The position numbers were made by a program, and so were the translations under genes. The notes under the pieces are model-generated. The model was not told the DNA's origin, searched no databases, and worked only from the letters and a program-made list of their open reading frames with translations. Shown piece by piece: positions 1-5,547 of a DNA stretch of 5,547 bases (positions are counted from its first letter, which is position 1; every line of letters begins with the position of its first letter). Source of the DNA: an uncultured Eubacteriales bacterium. Lineage in GTDB: Bacteria; Bacillota_A; Clostridia; Lachnospirales; Lachnospiraceae. The stretch lies in the NCBI GenBank assembly GCA_900321365.1, contig ONVT01000078.1, positions 1 through 5,547 on the forward strand. The letters run 5' to 3'.

Positions 1-40
1 AATTCTGGCGTTGACTATAGTTTCTAATATGCATCATTCA

Positions 41-3000
41 TTACAAGTCATATGCCAGAAACTGATCCAGCATCAGAGGCTTCGCATAATAGTATCCCTG
101 GAAGCTTTCCACGTGATAGCTCTTCAGGATGTCCCGCATGCCTTCCGTCTCAATTCCTTCCACGCAGACCTTTGCGCTGAAGACAGAGGCAAGATCAACA
201 ATGCTCCGCACAATCTTCCGGTCCACATCATTTTCTTCTATCATCCGTACAAAGCTCCGATCGATCTTGATGATGTTGACCGGGATCTCCTTGAGGATAC
301 CGATGGAAGAAAACCCGGTTCCAAAATCATCCAGGGCAATCAGGATCCCCTTTGACTTCAGGTTGGCAACCACATTTTTCAGAAGCTCCATATCCAGCAG
401 CCTGCACCGTTCCGTCACCTCCAGGCACAGGTGCTCCGGCGGATATTCCAGTTCATTCAGGATCCGGATCACCATGTCCACAAAGTCCGGTTTCTCCAGC
501 TGCGTGTAGGACAGATTGACATTGATGACAAACCCGGGATACTGACTGATCACCTGTTTTGCCGCCAGGATGGCCTCCCGGAGGATCCATTCCCCAAGCT
601 CCGGGAACAGCGGATCCGATTCCAGGATCGGGATAAACTGGTCCGGAGGAACCATACCATATCTCTCGTCCTTCCACCGAAGCAGCGCCTCCGCCCCGAT
701 CAGCTGTTCCGTCTGTGCATCCACCACCGGCTGATAGAGCAGATAGAACCCTTCATAGCCGTGCATGATGGAGGCACGGATCGCGTGGAGCTTTTCCAGC
801 CTCTGACTGTTCTCCCCGTTCAGGTCATTGCAAAACTCCACAAGGTTACCCTGCTGGCGGAGCTTGGATTCTTCATCGGCATAGTTCAGGCAGGCATAGA
901 CCGTCTGGGAATCAATGTCAAAGCTTTCTACCCTCAGCGCGCCGCAGTGGACATCAAGCAGCACCTCACTGCCATCCACCTTGAAATCCTCATGAAGAAA
1001 CGCGCGGAACCGGTCATATCCTTTTTTCAGCTCCTCCATGGAGAGCGTATTGCTGATCACCGCAAACTTCGTCCCGTCGATCCTGTAGACATGTCCCGTG
1101 TTCCCCGTTCTCCTGAAAACCTTCCTGGCATAAAGCTGCAGGACCCGGTTTCCGAAATGATACCCGTACATCTCATTGATCTCAGAGAACCTGCTGATGC
1201 CAAACAGGATCACACTGATCCTTGATTTCCTCTTGATATAGCTGTCCAGATCTTCGAAGAAGCCATACTGGTTCCTGAGACCAGTCAGCATATCGATATG
1301 TCCCTGGATGCCGTGGTTGCGTATGGTGCCGGCAAAGTAATCCAGTTCGCCGGAGGGATCTCTTATCACCATGCCGCGGCAGGTACACACATCGTATTCC
1401 CCCGTGGTGCACCTCGCACGGTACTGCATGTCATGTCCTGCCGCATTGCCGGCGAAGATCTCATCGATGCCCTTATGATAAGCATCCCGGTCCTCCGGAT
1501 GGATCTGGTTCTCCCAGATGTCTCCGGCGCCGTACATATACTCGGATGGCAGGCCATATCTGTCCACTGCACTTTTGGACCATCGGGAGTAGTCATACTT
1601 CATATCGCACAGATATACATAGGTTCCTTCCGCTACCATCTCGAGTGTATTGTACAGGGTGTCGAGCATGATCCGCCTGTCTTCAGGGATGATCCGGATG
1701 TTTTCCCTTCCCTTAAGGGCATGGCTCTCCAGAATCAGCTTCTGCTCTTTCAGGTGCGTCTTGTCCTCATACATCAGGCTGTCAGCGCGGTTGAACACAT
1801 CCTCTGTGCTGTGATCCGCGTCCGGACGGTATTCCGCCAGGCCGGAGGCTACGACAGGCCCCTCACCGACGCGGATATTCTCTTCCACCTGCCTTCTCAG
1901 GCCGGAAACCAGATCCTGCCGGTTTTCATAATCCTGACCTCTGAGGACCACGACGAATTCATCCCCGCCGATCCGGAACACCGGGCTGTGGTGGAATATC
2001 CTGCAGATCAGCATGCAGGAAGATTTGATATAATCATCCCCCGCTTTGTGCCCCCTGGTATCATTAACCACTTTCAGGCCGTTGATATCACAGACCAGGA
2101 TACCGAACGGTTCGTGTCCTTCTTCGATCTGGCTCTGCAGTTCCTTCTCCATCTCGTGGTAAGCCGTTTTGTTTTTCGTATGTGTCAGCTCATCCCGCCG
2201 GGCCATCTCATTTGCCATGGAAAGCGCCGCCAGGTGCTCCTTTTCCTTCCGGACGTCTTCATCCCGATTTTCGACACAGATGATAAAATGGCTCTGATCA
2301 GAGGAGTACGTCACCGTCATACGCGTATACTGCGTTTTCCCGCCATCAACAACCATCCGGTAATCCTCGGTCAGCTGTCTCCGGTCCTCAAGCTGCGAGA
2401 TCAGATGGTCTTTGTCCAGGAAGAGCCGGATCCTTTCTCTGTCCTCCGAATAGATCAGCCTGCCCGCATTCTTCCATGCAGCCTTGAAGAAGTTCTCCCC
2501 CTCCTCCTGCAGCTTCAGTTCACCTGATTTCTTCTTCGTGGAAAACTCCGCGTAATCCGTGGTTTCGCAGTTAATGTAATAAATAAAATCATAATGGGCT
2601 GCCAGCCTCTCCGCGATCTGCGTATAGGTAACACTTTTCTTCTGATCCGCCTTCAGGGCAAGCTCCGCCTGTACCTCCGCGTCAATATTTTTGATACAGA
2701 CGATGATATGCTTCCCGTCCCTGGCCATGATCTCCGTATGCCGGATGTGGCTGACCTGCCCGTTCACCACCAGGCGCCACGCCAGTGCATAGGAGCCTCC
2801 GTTCTTCAGGTTGTCCAGCATCACATCCTTGTAGTGAAGTCTGAGGGCTTTGTCCTGGTCCTCGGGATGCACATATTTGCGGATGCTTCTTCTGCTCTCG
2901 GCAAAAAAGTCGTTGCCGGTTGCCGGGACATTCAGCTTCTTGTAGGCATCCGTTGAAGATATCTCCAGATACGTGCTGGTTTCAATGTCGATGTAATAAA

Positions 3001-4054
3001 GCGTGTCGTACTGCTCTGCAAGACTTGCGGTGATCTGGTCATAGATTTCCTTCTGCCTGGCGATCTCCTCATCGTGCTCTCTCTGCCTGACAATCACGTC
3101 AACATCGTTGAGACCGACAATCAGGCGGGGACCTTCCTGCTCTTCCACCATGGCTGCCTTCATCTGGACATAAAGTGGCCTGCCCTCCATCATGAGACGG
3201 TAATCCAGAGTGAAAAGGCCGCTGCTCTCAATCTCAGCCAGAATATTCTCTTTTGTGAAAGCCTTGAGAAACCGGTCCAGATCGTCGGGATGGTTAAATG
3301 CACCGGCCTCCTCCCGGACCTTGCCAAAGAAGTCTGTTCCCTCCTTCTCCTGCGCAAAGCTCTGGGTATAATCATTCGTTGCGGAAAACTCACGGTAGCA
3401 GTCCGTTTCCGGGTCAACCACATAAACGCAGATAAAGTTTCCTGTGAGGGCATGGAGACGGGCGTAGACGATACGCTCTTCCTGGATCCGTTCCTCCGCC
3501 TGCCGCTTTTTCATAAGCTCATCGATATCTGCTACAGCGATAACGATGAAACGCTCATCGTCCTCCATCCTGGAAACCTTCATGTTCACATAAAACGAAT
3601 TTTCGTTTCCTGCCCCCGATCTTTGATCGGCTTCCTTTCTTATTCTGCGGTAGGTCAGTTCATATACATTGGACTGTTCCAACACCCTGGCAAGGAACTC
3701 CCGGTTCATGGCCTTTACGAACTTCTCCTGGTCTTCCGGATGAACGAACAGTTTCGCGTCCCTCTCACAGCCCTCAAAGAAATCTGTGCCTCTTCGCGCC
3801 TCACCAAGCACTCCGAGCTCATCGTCCGTATGGAACTCGATAAACTCGTCAGTGTCCATATTGACATGGTACAAATCTGTATATCCCCGTGCCAGCGCAT
3901 GGGCAATGTGGGAGTAAACAATGTCGCTGCTCCGTCCCCTGTCGCAGGCTTCCTTTTCATTTTCAACTATGATGTTTTCCATAACATCATGAACGGACTG
4001 ACCACAGGGAAGCCGTCCCTGGATATGATCTTCAAATCTGGATCCGCTGTTCAT
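41..4054 (-). CDS. Multi-PAS dual-GGDEF/EAL cyclic-di-GMP turnover protein (PAS x4-GGDEF-PAS-degenerate GGDEF-EAL)
   Basis: A 1337-residue protein likely to make and/or break cyclic-di-GMP in the cytoplasm; no signal peptide or membrane segment is seen. Four related PAS-like modules lie at about 45-180, 196-322, 337-462 and 476-604. Each has an LYH/YYI-type strand, a G-x-D/N-FF motif and mostly an HPEDQ/HPDD motif, and they are joined by charged helices. GGDEF domain 1 (about 615-770) has metal-site D656 (CDINGL), NDTRGH and an intact GGDEF at 696-700, but no RxxD inhibitory site. A PAS_3-type domain (about 798-915) has W847 and HPEDR. GGDEF domain 2 (about 919-1075) is degenerate: DGTKF at 993-997 and G952 replacing the metal Asp. 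The EAL domain (1085-1337) keeps EALLR (E1122), N1180, LEVTE (E1212), DDFGTG (D1242, D1243), K1263, E1299 and Q1319. So phosphodiesterase activity looks sound, cyclase activity plausible, and the second GGDEF is probably regulatory. The start is the ATG 8 nt after AAGGAAGG. The sensed signals are unknown. Confidence 0.95.
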   Translation of the reverse strand: MNSGSRFEDHIQGRLPCGQSVHDVMENIIVENEKEACDRGRSSDIVYSHIAHALARGYTDLYHVNMDTDEFIEFHTDDELGVLGEARRGTDFFEGCERDAKLFVHPEDQEKFVKAMNREFLARVLEQSNVYELTYRRIRKEADQRSGAGNENSFYVNMKVSRMEDDERFIVIAVADIDELMKKRQAEERIQEERIVYARLHALTGNFICVYVVDPETDCYREFSATNDYTQSFAQEKEGTDFFGKVREEAGAFNHPDDLDRFLKAFTKENILAEIESSGLFTLDYRLMMEGRPLYVQMKAAMVEEQEGPRLIVGLNDVDVIVRQREHDEEIARQKEIYDQITASLAEQYDTLYYIDIETSTYLEISSTDAYKKLNVPATGNDFFAESRRSIRKYVHPEDQDKALRLHYKDVMLDNLKNGGSYALAWRLVVNGQVSHIRHTEIMARDGKHIIVCIKNIDAEVQAELALKADQKKSVTYTQIAERLAAHYDFIYYINCETTDYAEFSTKKKSGELKLQEEGENFFKAAWKNAGRLIYSEDRERIRLFLDKDHLISQLEDRRQLTEDYRMVVDGGKTQYTRMTVTYSSDQSHFIICVENRDEDVRKEKEHLAALSMANEMARRDELTHTKNKTAYHEMEKELQSQIEEGHEPFGILVCDINGLKVVNDTRGHKAGDDYIKSSCMLICRIFHHSPVFRIGGDEFVVVLRGQDYENRQDLVSGLRRQVEENIRVGEGPVVASGLAEYRPDADHSTEDVFNRADSLMYEDKTHLKEQKLILESHALKGRENIRIIPEDRRIMLDTLYNTLEMVAEGTYVYLCDMKYDYSRWSKSAVDRYGLPSEYMYGAGDIWENQIHPEDRDAYHKGIDEIFAGNAAGHDMQYRARCTTGEYDVCTCRGMVIRDPSGELDYFAGTIRNHGIQGHIDMLTGLRNQYGFFEDLDSYIKRKSRISVILFGISRFSEINEMYGYHFGNRVLQLYARKVFRRTGNTGHVYRIDGTKFAVISNTLSMEELKKGYDRFRAFLHEDFKVDGSEVLLDVHCGALRVESFDIDSQTVYACLNYADEESKLRQQGNLVEFCNDLNGENSQRLEKLHAIRASIMHGYEGFYLLYQPVVDAQTEQLIGAEALLRWKDERYGMVPPDQFIPILESDPLFPELGEWILREAILAAKQVISQYPGFVINVNLSYTQLEKPDFVDMVIRILNELEYPPEHLCLEVTERCRLLDMELLKNVVANLKSKGILIALDDFGTGFSSIGILKEIPVNIIKIDRSFVRMIEENDVDRKIVRSIVDLASVFSAKVCVEGIETEGMRDILKSYHVESFQGYYYAKPLMLDQFLAYDL

Positions 4055-4062
4055 CTTTACAT

Positions 4063-4070
4063 CCTTCCTT
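4063..4070 (-). promoter_or_regulatory. Ribosome binding site of the PAS/GGDEF/EAL gene
   Basis: AAGGAAGG on the minus strand lies 8 nt before the ATG at 4054. It fixes that ATG as the start of the 1337-residue protein; no competing start with a comparable site was seen nearby. Confidence 0.8.
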
Positions 4071-4112
4071 CAGCAAACTTTGCCTCAGCACTTTGTATTC
4101 TCCCTCTCTTTC

Positions 4113-4127
4113 TATGATTGTATCATA
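4113..4127. repeat. 15-bp palindrome over the -10 element
   Basis: TATGAT-TGT-ATCATA is a perfect dyad with 6-bp arms and a 3-bp centre. It covers the predicted -10 of the PAS/GGDEF/EAL gene, where a bound repressor would block RNA polymerase. AT-rich -10 regions form short palindromes by chance, so operator function is only a suggestion. Confidence 0.4.
4117..4125 (-). promoter_or_regulatory. Extended -10 promoter of the PAS/GGDEF/EAL gene
   Basis: TGATACAAT on the minus strand fits the extended -10 pattern TG-n-TANAAT of vegetative sigma-A promoters. No good -35 hexamer is seen at 16-18 bp spacing, which is tolerable for extended -10 promoters. Transcription would start near 4110, giving an untranslated leader of about 56 nt. 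The core sits inside a 15-bp palindrome (4113-4127) that could be an operator. This supports transcription of the gene independently of queA. Confidence 0.55.
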
Positions 4128-4186
4128 ATAAACTCCACCAGTTTTGCCTTTAGCATTTCTTTATGAAATCCCTCACGGGTGATGAT

Positions 4187-4226
4187 GAAAAGAAAGCCAC
4201 TGTGCCGCGATAGAGGAGGAGGCACA
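4187..4226 (-). terminator. Weak candidate intrinsic terminator of queA
   Basis: Shortly after the queA stop, the minus strand has TGTGCC and GGCACA arms (4226-4221 and 4206-4201) around a 14-nt loop. GTGG and a T-rich stretch CTTTCTTTTC (4196-4187) follow. The stem is short, the loop long and the T-run interrupted and offset, so this is a weak call. Position downstream of queA and before a separate promoter is its best support. Confidence 0.35.
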
Positions 4227-4233
4227 TATAGTA

Positions 4234-5265
4234 CTACGAAATGAACATCGCATCGCCGAAGGAGAAGAAACGGTAGCGCTCTTTTACTGCGGTCTCGTAG
4301 GCGGCGAGTGTCTGCTCTCTTCCGGCGAAGGCTGATACGAGCATGATCAGGGTGGATTCAGGCAGATGAAAGTTCGTGATCAGGGCATCCATGACGCGGA
4401 AGCGGTATCCGGGATAGATGAAGATTCCCGTATCCATCTCGCCGCTCCTGACCTTCCCGTCCTCATCCGCCATGGATTCCAGAGTCCGGCAGCTGGTGGT
4501 TCCCACCGCGATGACACGACGGCCGGACGCGTGTGTTTCGTTGATCAGGCGGGCTGTCTCAGGGGTGATCATGCAGTGCTCCGTATGCATGTGGTGCTCT
4601 GTGATCTCCTCCACCTTGACGGGACGGAAGGTTCCCAGTCCCACATGGAGGGTCAGCTGGGCGATGTTTACTCCCCTGTCCCGGATACGGCCTAACAGCT
4701 CGTTCGTAAAATGCAGGCCGGCGGTCGGCGCGGCGGCGGAACCGTCAAACTTTGCGTACACGGTGTTGTAACGCGTCCGGTCCGTGAGCGTGTGTGTGAT
4801 GTACGGGGGCAGGGGCATCTCTCCCAGAGTGTCCAGGATCTCCTCAAACACGCCGTCGTACTCAAACCGGACATAACGGTTGCCGTCGTCAGCGATCCGG
4901 ATCACCTCGCCCTTCAGGATCCCTCCGCCAAATGAGATCCTCGCGCCGATCCTGCATTTCTTCCCGGGACGGACCAGTGTCTCCCAGGTTGACTCCATAT
5001 TCTTCACACGGCTGAGGAGAAGCACCTCAACAGCCGCACCGGTTCCCTCCTTCTGCCCGATCAGCCTTGCCGGGATCACCTTCGTGTTGTTGAGCACGAG
5101 CGTGTCTCCCGGATCAAGGAGATCTGCGATCTCATGGAAATGGCGGTGTGTAATCTCTCCCGTCCTGCGGTCCAGACACATCAGCCTCGATGCGCTGCGG
5201 TCAGAAAGCGGATCCTGCGCGATCAGTTCCTTCGGGAGGTCATAGTAAAAATCGGATGTTTTCAT
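4234..5265 (-). CDS. queA: S-adenosylmethionine:tRNA ribosyltransferase-isomerase (QueA)
   Basis: QueA transfers and isomerises the ribosyl part of S-adenosylmethionine onto 7-aminomethyl-7-deazaguanine at wobble position 34 of tRNAs with GUN anticodons, giving epoxyqueuosine; it acts in the cytoplasm. The 343-residue product is full length for the family and carries its hallmarks in order: N-terminal [15 protein letters not shown] (5-19), [13 protein letters not shown] (56-68), LPPYI (152-156), [13 protein letters not shown] (175-187), [10 protein letters not shown] (207-216), HHMHTEH (224-230), [11 protein letters not shown] (254-264), IFIYPGYRF (281-289), NFHLPESTL (298-306) and FFSFGDAM (333-340). 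The start is the ATG 8 nt after AGGAGA. The frame stays open back to a GTG at 5412, but that stretch is GC-rich palindromic leader unlike any QueA. No tgt or ruvB, its frequent partners in Firmicutes, is visible, and the next gene downstream has its own promoter. No truncation or missing motif is seen. Confidence 0.97.
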   Translation of the reverse strand: MKTSDFYYDLPKELIAQDPLSDRSASRLMCLDRRTGEITHRHFHEIADLLDPGDTLVLNNTKVIPARLIGQKEGTGAAVEVLLLSRVKNMESTWETLVRPGKKCRIGARISFGGGILKGEVIRIADDGNRYVRFEYDGVFEEILDTLGEMPLPPYITHTLTDRTRYNTVYAKFDGSAAAPTAGLHFTNELLGRIRDRGVNIAQLTLHVGLGTFRPVKVEEITEHHMHTEHCMITPETARLINETHASGRRVIAVGTTSCRTLESMADEDGKVRSGEMDTGIFIYPGYRFRVMDALITNFHLPESTLIMLVSAFAGREQTLAAYETAVKERYRFFSFGDAMFIS

Positions 5266-5273
5266 GATTGTGT

Positions 5274-5279
5274 TCTCCT
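5274..5279 (-). promoter_or_regulatory. Ribosome binding site of queA
   Basis: AGGAGA on the minus strand lies 8 nt before the ATG at 5265. It decides the start in favour of the conserved [11 protein letters not shown]-terminus over the upstream in-frame GTG at 5412. Confidence 0.85.
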
Positions 5280-5294
5280 GAGCGCGGACACTTC

Positions 5295-5389
5295 GCGGCA
5301 TTGCCGCCCGGTCGCGGCTGCCGTCGCATACGGCAGGATCCTTCTGCACCGATTCGGACTGAACCGATCCGTGCAGAAAGACCCTGCCG
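5295..5389 (-). promoter_or_regulatory. Structured queA leader with competing hairpins
   Basis: The untranslated leader before queA has a chain of complementary segments. On the minus strand CGGCAGG (5389-5383) pairs with CCTGCCG (5337-5331), with an 8-bp inner stem between. The same CTGCCG (5336-5331) can instead pair with CGGCAG (5323-5318) around a 7-nt loop. GCCGC (5318-5314) can pair with GCGGC (5307-5303), which can also pair with GCCGC (5299-5295) around AAT. These pairings are partly exclusive, as in attenuators or riboswitches. No T-run follows, so any control would more likely act on translation or RNA stability. It does not resemble a preQ1 riboswitch or T-box. The pairings are read directly from the sequence; the regulatory role is inferred. 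Confidence 0.45.
5331..5389. repeat. 59-bp imperfect inverted repeat upstream of queA
   Basis: The outer arms CGGCAGG/CCTGCCG (5331-5337, 5383-5389) and the inner arms TTCTGCAC/GTGCAGAA (5342-5349, 5371-5378) are each perfect and separated by 4-nt internal loops. The centre (5350-5370) is also partly self-complementary, for example TCGG/CCGA. Both strands therefore read almost alike here. It is best explained as the first hairpin of the queA leader RNA; a REP-like dispersed palindrome is an alternative that one window cannot exclude. Confidence 0.75.
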
Positions 5390-5401
5390 TCCGTGGTTCG
5401 T

Positions 5402-5407
5402 AGTATA
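5402..5407 (-). promoter_or_regulatory. Candidate -10 element of the queA promoter
   Basis: TATACT on the minus strand is a near-consensus -10 hexamer, and transcription would start near 5395, about 130 nt before the queA ATG. The -35 candidate at 17-bp spacing (CTGTCC) is poor and lies within the 12-bp hairpin. The hexamer is one end of an interrupted palindrome, AGTAT-n6-ATACT (5402-5417), possibly an operator. Read-through from an upstream promoter is the alternative. Confidence 0.45.
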
Positions 5408-5417
5408 CGCACATACT

Positions 5418-5449
5418 GGAAAGAGGACAGCGAATCGTGTCCTCTTTCC
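5418..5449. terminator. 12-bp perfect hairpin, probable transcript end
   Basis: The arms GGAAAGAGGACA (5418-5429) and TGTCCTCTTTCC (5438-5449) pair perfectly around an 8-nt loop. The A-rich and T-rich ends of the stem suit a bidirectional intrinsic terminator. A clean T-run is missing on either side: the plus strand continues GAATCTTATTTG and the minus strand AGTATGTGCG. From its place it most likely ends the minus-strand transcript arriving from beyond 5450, just before the queA promoter. Confidence 0.55.
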
Positions 5450-5547
5450 GAATCTTATTTGAAAGCCCGAAGTGCCGGTGCCCCGCCTTTTGACTCCTAG
5501 CGTAAAGCCAGGTGGGTAACCGCAGCATACGTCTCTGCCTTCCGTTC
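5450..5547 (-). ncRNA. Candidate structured RNA, possibly the 3' part of a 6S-like RNA (runs off the window)
   Basis: No credible reading frame covers this edge. On the minus strand the sequence has GCGGTTACCCA, then a hairpin CCTGGC-TTTAC-GCTAGG (5512-5496), then AGTC, then a GC-rich tail GGCGGGGCACCGGCAC (about 5486-5471), and soon after the 12-bp terminator-like hairpin. A small hairpin on the 3' side of an open region, followed by a GC-rich closing strand, resembles the 3' half of 6S RNA, the RNA polymerase-binding regulator. The 5' half would lie outside the window, so the fold cannot be tested and the family name is a weak recognition. Strand is inferred from the hairpin and from the direction of the neighbouring genes. 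Confidence 0.35.

Noticed and set aside
11..40. A plus-strand promoter beginning TTGACT at 11-16
   Set aside because: No -10 hexamer lies at proper spacing; TAATAT at 25-30 is only 8 bp away, and the plus strand downstream is antisense to a real gene.
1..40. A terminator for the cyclic-di-GMP gene
   Set aside because: The 40 bases after its stop codon show no GC-rich hairpin or T-run; the end of the transcript probably lies outside the window.
431..1225. A 264-codon plus-strand frame opposite the EAL domain
   Set aside because: The minus strand here encodes all EAL catalytic motifs; this frame is a shadow.
1298..2527. A 409-codon open frame on the plus strand opposite the cyclic-di-GMP gene
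   Set aside because: It is fully antisense to strongly conserved GGDEF and PAS coding sequence, its product matches no family I recognise, and it has no convincing ribosome binding site.
3074..4117. A 347-codon open frame on the plus strand opposite the N-terminal PAS modules
   Set aside because: It is antisense to a real gene with clear repeated motifs. Its hydrophobic look arises from complementing charged codons.
4055..4200. A cyclic-di-GMP riboswitch before the GGDEF/EAL gene, suggested by AAAGGCAAAAC on the minus strand
   Set aside because: The class I core GACGCAAAG and the following paired elements are absent, and the fragment lies upstream of the predicted -10, so it would not be in the transcript.
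5266..5400. A preQ1 riboswitch or T-box in the queA leader
   Set aside because: Neither the short preQ1-I pseudoknot with its A-rich tail nor a T-box GGTGGTACCGCG-type antiterminator sequence is present.
5266..5412. N-terminal extension of QueA from a GTG at 5412
   Set aside because: The extension is 49 residues of palindromic leader sequence, the GTG lies upstream of the predicted transcription start, and the ATG at 5265 has a strong ribosome binding site and the family N-terminus.

Overview
The window holds two complete genes, both on the minus strand, with their control regions, plus the edge of a probable structured RNA. Base composition is moderately GC-rich. The gene style points to a Clostridia-type Firmicute, most like Lachnospiraceae: strong AAGGAAGG/AGGAG ribosome binding sites, an extended -10 promoter, a QueA of 343 residues, and a soluble cyclic-di-GMP protein with stacked PAS modules. 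This placement is inference from style; no marker gene for taxonomy is present.

Reading the minus strand 5' to 3' (high to low coordinates): (1) 5547-5450 contains no credible protein gene but has conserved-looking hairpin-rich sequence, possibly the 3' part of a 6S-like RNA. (2) 5449-5418 is a perfect 12-bp hairpin, probably a transcript end. (3) 5407-5266 is a queA promoter (-10 TATACT) and a leader of about 130 nt with overlapping, mutually exclusive hairpins. (4) 5265-4234 is queA, the penultimate-stage enzyme of queuosine tRNA modification. (5) 4233-4055 is a 179-bp gap with a weak terminator for queA and a separate promoter for the next gene. (6) 4054-41 encodes a 1337-residue cytoplasmic cyclic-di-GMP protein: four tandem PAS-like modules, an intact GGDEF domain, a PAS_3-type domain, a degenerate GGDEF domain and an intact EAL domain. 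(7) 40-1 shows nothing convincing.

The two genes have no known shared pathway and appear to be transcribed separately. queA serves tRNA wobble modification, while the large gene probably sets cyclic-di-GMP level in response to several sensed inputs. The most interesting items are the multi-sensor dual GGDEF/EAL architecture and the switch-like queA leader. No mobile element, CRISPR array or tRNA gene was seen.
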